Assembly: GCA_964519015.1 (NCBI GenBank)
Contig: CAZFHZ010000030.1
Span: 1-34,212 of the forward strand
Reading direction: 5' to 3'
Source of the DNA: CAZFHZ01 sp964519015
GTDB taxonomy: Bacteria > Blakebacterota > Blakebacteria > Blakebacterales > CAYUVJ01
DNA length: 34,212 bases
In this document: positions 1 to 8,037 of the stretch, piece after piece
How the letters are laid out: the number at the start of each line of letters is the position of its first letter
Position numbering within the stretch: position 1 is the first letter of the stretch
Made by a program: the position numbers and the translations under genes
Notes under the pieces: generated by a model
Told to the model about the DNA's origin: nothing
What the model saw: only the letters and a program-made list of their open reading frames with translations
The model's database searches: none

Positions 1-81
1 TTCGTCATGATGGAGATCGTCCGCTGCCTCACCCACCGGCTCACCGCCGCCCACGTGCAGCTGGCCGGTCTGATGATCTGA
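1..81 (+). CDS. 3' end of an unidentified protein (partial)
   Basis: The first frame is open from base 1 and ends with TGA at 79-81, giving 26 C-terminal residues that end in ...VQLAGLMI. The tail is amphipathic and helical in character (MMEIVRCLTHRLTAAHVQL). It resembles the helix that follows a cyclic-nucleotide-binding domain, but that is only a resemblance. It would overlap the 3' end of the convergent M28 peptidase by 41 bp, which is compatible with the tight packing elsewhere in this window. The body of the gene lies outside the window, so no function is assigned. Confidence 0.35.
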   Translation, partial: FVMMEIVRCLTHRLTAAHVQLAGLMI

Positions 82-1612
82 AGTCGAGCCGGTCGGCCCG
101 ACCCATCTCCACTACGGCCAGGAAGAGGATCTGGGCCAGATCCTCCATGATCTCGGGGGTGATGGTCGTGATGTCGTCGCGGGTGTTGTGATAAAAGGAG
201 CGTGACCCCGAGGTCGAGAAGGAAATGGAAGGCACACCCGCCCACATGAAGCGAGCGGCGTCCAGCCGCGGGCGGCCCAGGTTGGCGTTGAAGCCCCCCC
301 GCATGATACGGTGCACCCAGCGGTCGTTGGCCTGCTCGATGAAAGTCCAGAAGGCGGGGTAGTTGCCACCTCCCCCGCCGCTGATCCGGTCCCCGCAGCC
401 CACTCCGTCCAGGTTGAGCAGGCCGATAGTCCGCTCCAGCGGGAAGACGGGGTGTTCCAGGAACCAGGCGCTCCCCGCCACTCCCTGTTCCTCGGCCCCG
501 AAAAAGAGGAACATCACCGAGCGACGGGGCCGGACCGGGCTGGAGGCCAGCGCCTCGGCCGTCGCCATGATGACCGCTACCGCCGAGCAGTTGTCGTTGG
601 CTCCGGGCATCAGTTCGTAGTTGTAACCCAGACCGTCCAGATGTCCTCCCAGGATGATGACCTCATCCTTGAGGGCGGGATCGGAGCCCTCGAGCAGCCC
701 GATCACGTTATAGGCCACGCCTTCCGGGTGGTGCTCGGTGGTGTTGCGGATGGTCACGGTCTTCCCGGTCGCGAAGGAGGCAGGCTTGAGACCATCGCGG
801 ATGCCCCGCGCCAACTCCCGGTGCACCCGGCCGGTACCGGCGAAGAGGTCCTCGACCACCGTCGTGTTGACCGCTGAGTAGACGAACCCCTCGATGTAGG
901 CGTTGTTCGGATTCACGATGTGGTAGTCGTAGAGCATGCCGACCGCCCCGTGCCGGGCGGCGTTCTCCAGCTTGTACTGATGGAAGGAGTAGGAACGCCA
1001 CCTGGCGAACAGCTCGGCGTCCGGATCGGGCCCCACCGGGGCCTCCGGCTCCATGAGCACGATCTTCCCCTTCACATCCACCCCACGGTACTCATCGAAG
1101 CCCAGCTCGGGGGCGGTGATGCCGTAGCCGACGTAGACGACCTCGGCGGTCACCTCGCCACTGCCGCTGGTGGAGCCGGGGAAATAGTCCTCCTCGAATA
1201 CGTAAGGCTTACGGATGACCGCTCCCCCCCGGACCGGTAAGTCCAGCCACACCCCACAATCCGGTTTGATCAGGGTGTAGGGGTTGGGGAAGGCCTGCAG
1301 GTAGGTCCCGTCTCCGGCCCCGGGGGCGATCCCCCACGCCTTGAGATGGGCGATGACCCATTCGGCCGAAGCGTTGAAGGTCGGGGTGCCGGTCAGCCGG
1401 CCGCCGAAGAGGGGGGAGGCGAGGGTGTCCACCCAGCCGTAGAGGACCTGGCTCTGGATGGTGTGCATGACTTGAAGAAGCCGCTGCTCCTCGCTCTGTT
1501 CCTGGCCGCGCTGGGCCCGGGCCACCGACGGGGCCAGGACCAGCACGAGCAGGGCGCCGGACAGGCTCAGGGAGAAGAGAGAGGGGCGGCGGGAGGGAAG
1601 GGGAAACGGCAT
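41..1612 (-). CDS. Secreted M28-family metallopeptidase with PA-type insert
   Basis: This is a 523-residue exported zinc peptidase, probably an aminopeptidase acting in the periplasm or outside the cell. I start it at the ATG ending at 1612 because the protein then begins with a classical signal peptide (MPFPLPSRRPSLFSLSLSG, then a hydrophobic stretch and ARAQ). An ATG 33 bp upstream (1645) would only add a polar tail before the signal. The M28 co-catalytic metal motifs occur in order in the C-terminal half: GHLDGLG (His/Asp), PGANDNCSA (bridging Asp), GAEEQG (catalytic and metal Glu), NLDGVG (Asp) and FYHNTRDD (His). The middle third (GYGI, then GKIVLMEP, then AARHGAVGML) looks like a protease-associated domain. 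It is divergent from the Mo hydroxylase operon. The substrate is unknown. Confidence 0.9.
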   Translation of the reverse strand: MPFPLPSRRPSLFSLSLSGALLVLVLAPSVARAQRGQEQSEEQRLLQVMHTIQSQVLYGWVDTLASPLFGGRLTGTPTFNASAEWVIAHLKAWGIAPGAGDGTYLQAFPNPYTLIKPDCGVWLDLPVRGGAVIRKPYVFEEDYFPGSTSGSGEVTAEVVYVGYGITAPELGFDEYRGVDVKGKIVLMEPEAPVGPDPDAELFARWRSYSFHQYKLENAARHGAVGMLYDYHIVNPNNAYIEGFVYSAVNTTVVEDLFAGTGRVHRELARGIRDGLKPASFATGKTVTIRNTTEHHPEGVAYNVIGLLEGSDPALKDEVIILGGHLDGLGYNYELMPGANDNCSAVAVIMATAEALASSPVRPRRSVMFLFFGAEEQGVAGSAWFLEHPVFPLERTIGLLNLDGVGCGDRISGGGGGNYPAFWTFIEQANDRWVHRIMRGGFNANLGRPRLDAARFMWAGVPSISFSTSGSRSFYHNTRDDITTITPEIMEDLAQILFLAVVEMGRADRLDFRSSDRPAARGRR

Positions 1613-1673
1613 CGTCAGGGACTCCGGGTTCGGGTTCCCCGGCATGGTAGCCGGGGCGGGCTGGAATCCGCAC

Positions 1674-1701
1674 CTGACAAATGGCCCGGTCGTGGTAGAA
1701 T
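1674..1701 (+). promoter_or_regulatory. Putative sigma70-type promoter of the Mo hydroxylase operon
   Basis: CTGACA at 1674-1679 and TAGAAT at 1696-1701 each match the -35 and -10 consensus at 5 of 6 positions and are separated by 16 bp. It lies in the 126-bp divergent gap, about 38 bp upstream of the ATG at 1739, which is preceded by GGGGAGG as ribosome binding site. Seen in sequence only; no transcript evidence. Confidence 0.5.
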
Positions 1702-1738
1702 CGGCGGGTCACGCTCACGTTCCCGGGGAGGTCGGTTC

Positions 1739-2197
1739 ATGCCCAGGTATTCCATCACCGTCAATGGCCGGCGGCACACCGTTGACGTCGACGAGGACAC
1801 CCCGCTGGTCTGGGTGCTGAGGGATTCTCTCGGACTGCTCGGCACCAAGGTCGGCTGCGGGGTGGGGGAGTGCGGTTCCTGCGCCGTCTTCGTCAACGGC
1901 GCGCTCGAACGCTCCTGTGTATTGCCTATCAGCGCCCTCGACAACGCGCGCATCGAGACCATCGAGGGGCTCTCGGCCGACCGGAGCCACCCTGTCCAGC
2001 GCGCCTGGGTCGAGGAACAGGTCCCCCAGTGCGGCTGGTGCCAGTCGGGCCAGATCATGGCGGCGGTCGACCTGCTCAAGCGCAAGCCCCGGCCCACCGA
2101 CGCCGATATCGATGAGGCCATGTCCACCTTCCTCTGCCGTTGCGGGGCCTACCAGCGCATCCGCCGGGGGATCCACCGCGCCGCCGGGGGGAGGTAA
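1739..2197 (+). CDS. iorA: [2Fe-2S] subunit of a molybdenum hydroxylase (IorA/xanthine dehydrogenase small-subunit type)
   Basis: This 152-residue protein carries electrons from the Mo site through two [2Fe-2S] clusters. The plant-ferredoxin-type cluster ligands are Cys40, Cys45, Cys48 and Cys60 (GCGVGECGSC, then RSC). The second, all-helical cluster uses Cys98, Cys101, Cys133 and Cys135 (QCGWCQSG, then CRCGAY). Length and order match the family exactly. The ATG at 1739 follows GGGGAGG at good spacing; the frame is open further upstream but without homology. It has no signal peptide of its own, so it would be exported, if at all, by riding on the Tat-signal-bearing large subunit next door. 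The stop codon is 3 bp before the ATG of the large subunit, and the ribosome binding site GGGGGAGG overlaps the end of this gene. The true substrate is not predictable. Confidence 0.93.
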   Translation: MPRYSITVNGRRHTVDVDEDTPLVWVLRDSLGLLGTKVGCGVGECGSCAVFVNGALERSCVLPISALDNARIETIEGLSADRSHPVQRAWVEEQVPQCGWCQSGQIMAAVDLLKRKPRPTDADIDEAMSTFLCRCGAYQRIRRGIHRAAGGR

Positions 2198-2200
2198 GCC

Positions 2201-4327
2201 ATGCCGACCATCGTCAAGATCGATCGCCGCGACTTCCTCAAGATTTCCTCGGGCGCGGCCGGCGGGCTTGTGCTCGGCCTCCACCTGCCGCTTCCGGCCG
2301 GCGCGGAAGGAGCGGCCGAGTTTAAACCGAATGTCTTCATCGCCGTCCAGACGGACGGGAGCGTGCTCTTCACCACCCCCCGTCCCGAGATGGGGCAGGG
2401 TTCCCGGACCGGCCTGAAGATGATCGTGGCCGACGAGCTGGAATTCCCCTGGGAGAAGATCCGCATCGAGATGGCCCTGGCCGGTCCGCGGGAGGTCTGG
2501 GGGAGCATGACCGCCGGCGGCTCGACCAGCATCCGCCAGTTCTTCTCTCCCCTCGGGGATGCCGCCGCCACCGCCCGCCAGATGCTGGTGACGGCCGGGG
2601 CACAGCGCTGGGGGGTCGGCGAGCGGGAGTGCCGGGCCCGGGATGGCCGGGTCGAGCACCTACCCAGCGGCCGGACCCTCGGCTACGGCGAGCTGGCCGA
2701 GGCCGCCGCCGCCCTGCCGGTGCCCGAACGGGTGGTCCGCAAGGCCTCCTACGAGTACCGCTTCATCGGCTCGGAGCGCCGCCGGGTGGACATCCCGGAG
2801 AAGGTGGATGGGAGCGCCGTCTTCGGGCTCGACTTCCGCCTGCCGGGGATGAGGTTCGCGGTCGTGAGACGTCCCCCCACCTTCGGTGGGAGCCTGCGCG
2901 GGTTCGACCCGCTCGAGACGATGAAGGTGCGTGGGGTGGAACAGGTCGTCCCGATCACCGCCGGAGTGGCGGTGGTGGCCGCCTCGACCTGGGCCGCCCT
3001 TAAGGGGATGGACCGGCTCAAGATCGACTGGGATCCCGGTCCCAACACCGGGGTTTCCAGCGAGACCATCGCCCGCCAGCTGGAAGTGGACGGACAGAGT
3101 GAACCGATGGCGGCCGAGGAAGTGAGGGGCGCGCGCGAAGTGTTCGCGCGGGCTACCCGCACCATCCAGGCTGTCTATGAGAACCCCTTCATCTCCCACT
3201 CCCCGCTGGAGCTGATCAACTGCACCGCCTGGGTGAAGGAGGATGAGGCGGACGTCTGGGTGCCCACCCAGGCGCCCCAGACCTCCTGGTCGGCGGCCGC
3301 CAACGCCCTCGGCTTCCCCCTCGAGAAGGTCCGGGTGCACACCCTCTACACGGGCGGGGGCTTCGGCCGTCGGCTGACCGCCGAGTGGTGCGCCGACGCG
3401 GTGGAAGTCTCCCGAGCCATCGGCGGACCGGCCCAGATCCTCTGGACCCGCCCGGAGGACACCACCCACGACAACTACCGCCCGATCAGCCGCCACCAGA
3501 TGGAGGCCGCTTTCGACGCCTCAGGCCGGTGGATCGGCTGGCGCCATCGGGTGATCGCCCACTCCACCTCGGGGGCCGGCAATCCGGAACGGATGGCCAC
3601 CCGGGTCGATTCGGGAGCGATGGACGGGGCGTGGCGGCTGGCCTACAACTGGCCTTCGGCCCTGATCGAGTGGAAGATGTCCAACACCCCGCTCACCACC
3701 GGCGCCTTCCGGTCGGTCTACGCCCAGCAGAACTGCTTCGCCACCGAGGCTTTCCTGGACGAAGTGGCGGCCGAACTGAAGAAGGATCCGCTCGCCCTCC
3801 GTCTGGAACTGCTCGAGGGGAGCGACGCCCGGCTGGCGGCGGTGCTGAAGAAGGCCGCCGAGGGGATCGGCTGGGGGCGCACCCTGCCCAAGGGGCGCGG
3901 GTTGGGAATCGCTTGCACCCACTGTTTCGGCAGCCGGGTGGCCCACGCCGTGGAGGTCGAGGTGTTCCCGGACGGGCGGGTCAAGGTCCATCAGGTCCAC
4001 AGCGCCGTCGACTGCGGTCTGGCGATCTATCCCGACGGGGTGCGCCAGCAGATCGAGGGAGGAGTGGTGATGGCCCTGACCGCCGCCCTGAAGGCGCAGA
4101 TCACGGTCAAGGGGGGGCAGGTCGAGCAGCAGACCTTCGCCGACTATCCCCTGCTGACCATCGGCGAAACGCCCGAGGTGACCGTGTACATCATCAACGG
4201 CGGCGACCCGGTCGGAGGGGTGGGGGAACCCCCCATCCCGCCCCTGGCGCCGGCCCTGGTCAACGCCATCTACGCCGCCACCGGGAAGCGCCTCCGGAAG
4301 CTGCCGATCGGGCGGGTGCCTGTTTGA
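2201..4327 (+). CDS. iorB: Molybdopterin-binding subunit of a periplasmic molybdenum hydroxylase (IorB type)
   Basis: This 708-residue catalytic subunit belongs to the xanthine oxidase / isoquinoline 1-oxidoreductase beta family, which hydroxylates N-heterocycles or oxidises aldehydes at a Mo-cytosine-dinucleotide or related centre. A twin-arginine signal (DRRDFLK at residues 8-14, then a hydrophobic GAAGGLVLGLHLPLPAG stretch) indicates folded export. Cofactor motifs include TGGGFGRR and AFRSVYAQQNCFATEAFLDE. The family's active-site glutamate is at about residue 676 in GVGEPPIPPLAPA near the C-terminus, where the usual wording is GVGEPGTPP. The motif that usually reads PMEPxNCTA is HSPLELINCTA here, a modest deviation. 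It lies in one operon with iorA, xdhC and the NTPase. The IorB assignment is at family level; the natural substrate is unknown. Confidence 0.92.
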   Translation: MPTIVKIDRRDFLKISSGAAGGLVLGLHLPLPAGAEGAAEFKPNVFIAVQTDGSVLFTTPRPEMGQGSRTGLKMIVADELEFPWEKIRIEMALAGPREVWGSMTAGGSTSIRQFFSPLGDAAATARQMLVTAGAQRWGVGERECRARDGRVEHLPSGRTLGYGELAEAAAALPVPERVVRKASYEYRFIGSERRRVDIPEKVDGSAVFGLDFRLPGMRFAVVRRPPTFGGSLRGFDPLETMKVRGVEQVVPITAGVAVVAASTWAALKGMDRLKIDWDPGPNTGVSSETIARQLEVDGQSEPMAAEEVRGAREVFARATRTIQAVYENPFISHSPLELINCTAWVKEDEADVWVPTQAPQTSWSAAANALGFPLEKVRVHTLYTGGGFGRRLTAEWCADAVEVSRAIGGPAQILWTRPEDTTHDNYRPISRHQMEAAFDASGRWIGWRHRVIAHSTSGAGNPERMATRVDSGAMDGAWRLAYNWPSALIEWKMSNTPLTTGAFRSVYAQQNCFATEAFLDEVAAELKKDPLALRLELLEGSDARLAAVLKKAAEGIGWGRTLPKGRGLGIACTHCFGSRVAHAVEVEVFPDGRVKVHQVHSAVDCGLAIYPDGVRQQIEGGVVMALTAALKAQITVKGGQVEQQTFADYPLLTIGETPEVTVYIINGGDPVGGVGEPPIPPLAPALVNAIYAATGKRLRKLPIGRVPV

Positions 4328-4352
4328 GGGGCCATTATTTGAGGGGCCACTA
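4323..4352 (+). repeat. Tandem 15-bp duplication across the iorB stop codon
   Basis: Two adjacent 15-bp units, TTTGAGGGGCCATTA (4323-4337) and TTTGAGGGGCCACTA (4338-4352), differ at one base. The first contains the iorB stop TGA. The second places GAGGGG 7 bp before the xdhC ATG at 4354, so the duplication appears to have copied a stop codon together with the ribosome binding site. Confidence 0.8.
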
Positions 4353-4353
4353 G

Positions 4354-5463
4354 ATGAACGAGCTGCGCCGGATCGTGGCGGCTGCCGGCCGGCTGGAGCG
4401 GGGAGGGCAGCGGCCCGTCCTGGTCACCCTGGTCGAGGTGACCGGTTCCGCCTACCGCCGACCGGGAGCCCGGATGCTGGCCGACCGGGCGGGCAACACC
4501 TTCGGCGCGGTCAGCAGCGGCTGCCTGGAGGGGGACCTGGCCGAACGGGCCCGGCAGGTTGCCGAGGAAGGGGCCCCCCGCCTGGTCGCCTACGACCTGG
4601 ACGAGAGCGATGGCCTGGCCTGGGGGCTGGGCCTGGGTTGTCCCGGCTCGGTCCGGCTCCTGATCGAACCCTTGACCCGGGGGCTGACCGGCCTGCTCGG
4701 CACAGTGGCCACCCATCCGGCCCCGGTCGTACTGGGCACGGTCTTCGAGGCGGGCGAAGAGGCCGGCCTGAAACCGTGCGACCGGTTCGCCCGCCCGGCC
4801 GGAGCCCAGGCCGAAGCGGAGATCCCGGTCGACCCCGCCCTTCGAGCTGAGCTCGAGACGGCCATCGGCGAGGTCGCTGCGGGAGGGCGTCCCCGCACCA
4901 TCCGGCTGGGGGAGGGGGAGCGGGCCTTCGCGCTCCTGCTGGAACGCCTCTCCCCGCCGGTGCGGCTGCTCATCTTCGGTTCGGGCGCCGACGCCCGGCA
5001 TCTCGCCCGCCTGGCCGCCGGCCTGGGCTGGGAGACCTTTCTGATCGCGCCCGGGGCCGACGGGATCGCCCGTTCCGGGGGCCTGCCCGAAGAAGTGCGG
5101 GCCGTGCCCGGGGATCCGGTGGCCGCCCTGGCCGGGATCCCCCTGGATGAGCGCACGGCGGCGGTGTTGCTGAGCCACCACTTCGAACGGGACCGGGCCC
5201 TGCTCGAACGGCTCCTCCCCTCGGTGGTCGCCTACATCGGCCTGCTCGGTTCCACCCCGCGGCGAAAGAGCCTCTTCGAGGCCGTGGGGCTGCAGCGGGT
5301 GGCCGCGGCCGGAGACCGGCTGCACGCTCCCATCGGGCTCGATCTGGGGGCGGAACGCCCCGAGGAGATCGCCCTGGCGGTGGCCGCCGAGATCCAGGCC
5401 GCCCTGAGCGGCCGCGCCGGCGGCTTCCTGCGCGAACGGGAACGTCCCATCCACGACCGTTGA
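4354..5463 (+). CDS. xdhC: XdhC family Mo-cofactor maturation protein
   Basis: This 369-residue protein has both XdhC domains. The N-terminal domain (about residues 1-70) carries VTLVEVTGSAYRRPGARM and GAVSSGCLEGDL. The C-terminal Rossmann-like domain (from about 200) carries LLIFGSGADARHLARLA, AYIGLLGS and HAPIGLDLGAERPEEIALAV. XdhC proteins bind molybdenum cofactor, promote its sulfuration and insert it into xanthine-dehydrogenase-family enzymes in the cytoplasm before Tat export. The position directly behind iorAB fits a dedicated chaperone for that enzyme. The start ATG has GAGGGG just upstream, supplied by a small tandem duplication. The last codon is immediately followed by the next gene with a possible TTGA stop/start overlap. 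Confidence 0.92.
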   Translation: MNELRRIVAAAGRLERGGQRPVLVTLVEVTGSAYRRPGARMLADRAGNTFGAVSSGCLEGDLAERARQVAEEGAPRLVAYDLDESDGLAWGLGLGCPGSVRLLIEPLTRGLTGLLGTVATHPAPVVLGTVFEAGEEAGLKPCDRFARPAGAQAEAEIPVDPALRAELETAIGEVAAGGRPRTIRLGEGERAFALLLERLSPPVRLLIFGSGADARHLARLAAGLGWETFLIAPGADGIARSGGLPEEVRAVPGDPVAALAGIPLDERTAAVLLSHHFERDRALLERLLPSVVAYIGLLGSTPRRKSLFEAVGLQRVAAAGDRLHAPIGLDLGAERPEEIALAVAAEIQAALSGRAGGFLRERERPIHDR

Positions 5464-5465
5464 CC

Positions 5466-6032
5466 ATGACGCCGGCCTTGCCCCCGCCTCCAGCCTGCCA
5501 CGGCAGCCTCCTCCTCACCGGACCGCCCGGTTGCGGCAAGACCACCGTGCTCCGCCGGGTCGCGGAACGGCTCTCCGGAGTCGGGCTGCGCGGCTTCCTT
5601 ACCGGCGAGATCCGGACGGCCGGCTCCCGCCAGGGCTTCCTCCTGGAACCTTTCGGCGGTCCGGCGATCGTCCTCGCCCACGTGGACATCCGCTCCCCGC
5701 ACCGGGTCGGACGTTACGGCGTGGACGTGGACGCCTTTGACGCCCTGGTGAGCGACCTCCTGGCCGCCGAGCCGGCGGCCGACCTCTACCTGATCGACGA
5801 GATCGGCAAGATGGAATGCTGCTCGCAGCGTTTTGTGACCGCGATGCGCCGGCTGCTGGATGCTGGTCCTCCCGTAGTGGCCACGGTGGCCCAGCGGGGG
5901 GGCGGTTTCATCGAGGAAGTAAAACGACGGCCGGATGTGGAGATCTGGATGGTGACCCGGGGGGAGCGGGACCGTCTGCCCGATCGGATCGTCGACCGGC
6001 TCCGGACACAGCGTTCCGAATCACTGCCCTAG
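5466..6032 (+). CDS. THEP1-type P-loop nucleoside-triphosphatase
   Basis: This 188-residue protein matches the NTPase THEP1 family known from Thermotogae and archaea: Walker A LTGPPGCGKTT close to the N-terminus, Walker B in the family signature LYLIDEIGKME, and VATVAQRGGGFIEEVKRR downstream. The ATG at 5466 is used; a TTG at 5460 overlapping the xdhC stop (TTGA) is an alternative that adds two residues and would give translational coupling. No strong ribosome binding site is seen, so coupling to xdhC is likely. Members hydrolyse ATP/GTP in vitro but lack a settled physiological role. Location at the end of a Mo hydroxylase operon suggests a job in cofactor handling, similar in fold to MobB, but that is inference. 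Confidence 0.85.
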   Translation: MTPALPPPPACHGSLLLTGPPGCGKTTVLRRVAERLSGVGLRGFLTGEIRTAGSRQGFLLEPFGGPAIVLAHVDIRSPHRVGRYGVDVDAFDALVSDLLAAEPAADLYLIDEIGKMECCSQRFVTAMRRLLDAGPPVVATVAQRGGGFIEEVKRRPDVEIWMVTRGERDRLPDRIVDRLRTQRSESLP

Positions 6033-6043
6033 TCCCCCCTGTC

Positions 6044-6065
6044 ACCGGATCCGGTCGGCCGGCCG
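6044..6065. terminator. Palindromic sequence between convergent genes, possible bidirectional terminator
   Basis: A perfect 12-bp palindrome ACCGGATCCGGT (6044-6055) is followed at once by CGGCCGGCCG (6056-6065), itself self-complementary. They fill the 48-bp gap between the convergent NTPase and propeller genes. There is no T-tract on either strand, so terminator function is only suggested by position and GC-rich pairing potential. Confidence 0.3.
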
Positions 6066-6080
6066 GGACGAAAGGCGCCC

Positions 6081-7346
6081 TCAGGGATAGACCAGGCCGC
6101 TGGCGACCGGTTCCAGCCGGAAGACCGTCCCGCGCGTCTCCCCCGAGTCCGGGTCCGTCCGGAAACACATCAGCCGTCCTCGGGCGATCCGGAAGCGTGC
6201 CTCGGGGAGCCGGGTCGTCCCCACGTAGCACCCCCGGGAGTCGAAGAGATGGAAGAGGTGATCCTCCTCCTCTCCGCGCTCGAAGGAAGCGAGCGCATCC
6301 TGGCACCAGATCCAGCCCGCATCGTCCACCACCACCCGCCGGAAGAACCCGGTCGTCTCGGGGAACGGATAGTCCTCGATCGCCAGCGGGTCGCGCCCCC
6401 TCCGGTCGGTCCGCCGGGCGGCCTGGGCCCGCTGGCGCTCCAGGAAGGACTCCTTCATGGCCGCCGTCACCGGCACTGTGGGCAGGTCGGCCCGGATCCG
6501 GAGGCGGGGCCGCCCTTCCATGGTGTACCAGGTCAGCTCCGGCCGGTCGCCGTCGGCGACCAGCAGCCCGAATGCCGGATGGTAGGTGATCGAGGGGGAG
6601 CCGGCGAAGGGCAGGGGCATGGAAGACGACATCATTCCGCCCTCCGGCATCACCTCCCGTCTCATGTAGCTCATGGGGACAAGGGCGGTGCGGATCACCC
6701 CCAGCGTGTCGTGCCCACTCGGGGCGGCGATCACGACCCGGTACTCGGTGGCTCCGGTGGTGCCCTGCAGGTCGATCCGGACGCCTCCCTGCAGGATGAG
6801 CCCCGACCGGGTCCGGTCGAGCCACATCGCGTAGCCGCCGATGGGGGAGTGGAATACATTCAGCAGCGTCCCGTCGGTGCCCAGGTGGGCGGTGCGCTGG
6901 TTGGAGAAGTCGAACACGCTCAGGGTGTCCCCGGCCAGCCACTGTACGTCCAGGCTGCGGAACTCTCCCGGACCGTCTCCGGTGCGGCCGATGGAGCGCA
7001 GGTAGGCACCCTGCGGGTCGAAGACTGCGATCCGGTTGTTCCCGTCGTCGGCCACGTAGTAGCAGCCGTCCGGTCCCAGGTCGATGGAGCCGGGCTGGAA
7101 GAGGAGGCCGGCCGGCACCGCCGGTTCCTCCCTCAGGGTCAGCAGGGGCTCGCAGCGGAAGAGGGGTTCGGTGAAGCGCGGGCCGCCGGTGGTCTCGGCC
7201 AGGAGAATCCCGTCCGTCCCGGGGGCGAGGTGGAAGTGGTGACCGGTTGCTTTCTCACGGACGCATCCGGAGATGGAAAGGGAAAGAAGGAGGGAAAGGG
7301 AGAGGAGGAGCAGTCGGGTACGGTTGGGTGCGATGGATCTCCACAT
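6081..7346 (-). CDS. 6-bladed beta-propeller lipoprotein (paralogue 1)
   Basis: This 421-residue protein has a lipoprotein signal: positive start, LLLLSLSLLLSLSISGC, with the lipidated Cys in a good lipobox (ISGC). Downstream it has NHL-like beta-propeller repeats. The hallmark is IAVFDPQGAYLRSIGRTGDGPGEF, preceded by YYVADDGNNR and followed by GDTLSVFDFSNQR and GTLLNVFHSP. Members of this family are surface or periplasmic lipoproteins of unknown role, common in Bacteroidota and Gemmatimonadota. Two paralogues occur in this window, and the closest by eye is the one at 14039-15283, which shares TGGPR, VFDP.GTYLRSFG and TDGTLL motifs. It lies 88 bp downstream of the truncated phzF on the same strand. 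No ligand is known. Confidence 0.85.
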   Translation of the reverse strand: MWRSIAPNRTRLLLLSLSLLLSLSISGCVREKATGHHFHLAPGTDGILLAETTGGPRFTEPLFRCEPLLTLREEPAVPAGLLFQPGSIDLGPDGCYYVADDGNNRIAVFDPQGAYLRSIGRTGDGPGEFRSLDVQWLAGDTLSVFDFSNQRTAHLGTDGTLLNVFHSPIGGYAMWLDRTRSGLILQGGVRIDLQGTTGATEYRVVIAAPSGHDTLGVIRTALVPMSYMRREVMPEGGMMSSSMPLPFAGSPSITYHPAFGLLVADGDRPELTWYTMEGRPRLRIRADLPTVPVTAAMKESFLERQRAQAARRTDRRGRDPLAIEDYPFPETTGFFRRVVVDDAGWIWCQDALASFERGEEEDHLFHLFDSRGCYVGTTRLPEARFRIARGRLMCFRTDPDSGETRGTVFRLEPVASGLVYP

Positions 7347-7433
7347 GGGCCGACTCCGGGTGTGTCAGGGATCCTCCCCTGTTAACGACACCGATGGGTG
7401 CCCGGTTCGCCGCCACCGGACGAAGGCAGCAGA

Positions 7434-7811
7434 TCAGAACCGGAGGACGCCCTCCATGACGGACACCGCCCGCCCCCCCACCCGGACGGCCGTCGGGATA
7501 CCCCCCTCATGGTCCACCTCAATCTCCAGGGTGCCGGGCCGGCCGAGCGCGGCCATGACCCAGTGGGCGCCGATGGCCGGGTGCCCGGTGAAGGGGAGTT
7601 CCACGGTCGGGGTGAAGATGCGCATCCGGTAGCGTGAATCCGCGGCCCGGGGGGCGACGACGAAAGTGGTCTCAGGCAGGCTCATCTCATGGGCGATCCG
7701 GCGCATCTCCCGATCGCTCAGCCCATCGGCGTCTGGGACCACGGCCAGTGGGTTACCCGTGAAGGGCTCGGTCGTGAAGTCGTCGACCTGGTAGAACCGG
7801 TACTTCCGCAT
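7434..7811 (-). pseudogene. PhzF-family isomerase, N-terminal half only
   Basis: The 125 residues match the first lobe of PhzF/DapF-fold isomerases: FYQVDDFTTEPFTGNPLAVV at the start, the catalytic-glutamate segment MSLPETTFVV and ELPFTGHPAIGAHWV. Full-length family members have about 260-300 residues and two lobes; here the reading frame stops (TGA at 7434-7436) just where the second lobe should begin. The 87 bp before the next gene hold no recognisable remainder in any frame I read. The start is well supported by AAGGGAG before the ATG at 7811. It is either a decayed gene or a single-lobe protein. Without the second lobe the active site cleft cannot form within one chain, so classical activity is unlikely. 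Confidence 0.75.
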
Positions 7812-7963
7812 GCCCGCTCCCTTCTACCCAGAGCCGCGACTCATCCGTCGGAATCGATCATGCATCTCTTCCCATCTTACCTTATCCACCGACGATGGGT
7901 ACCAGCGGGAACGCGGTCCATCCGGCCCGGTCGGCAGCACGCCCCCGACCAGACGCAAGGCAG

Positions 7964-7993
7964 ATGACGCCCCCACGGGCAGGCTGCTACATT
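7964..7993 (+). promoter_or_regulatory. Possible promoter of the NUDIX-archease operon
   Basis: ATGACG (7964-7969) and TACATT (7988-7993) each match consensus at 4 of 6 positions, separated by 18 bp, about 45 bp upstream of the NUDIX ATG. The rest of the 226-bp divergent gap between phzF and this operon shows no gene or structured RNA that I can recognise. Confidence 0.25.
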
Positions 7994-8037
7994 GGACCGC
8001 CGAAGGCCGTGCGTCTCCATCCTGCCCGAGGAGTGCC

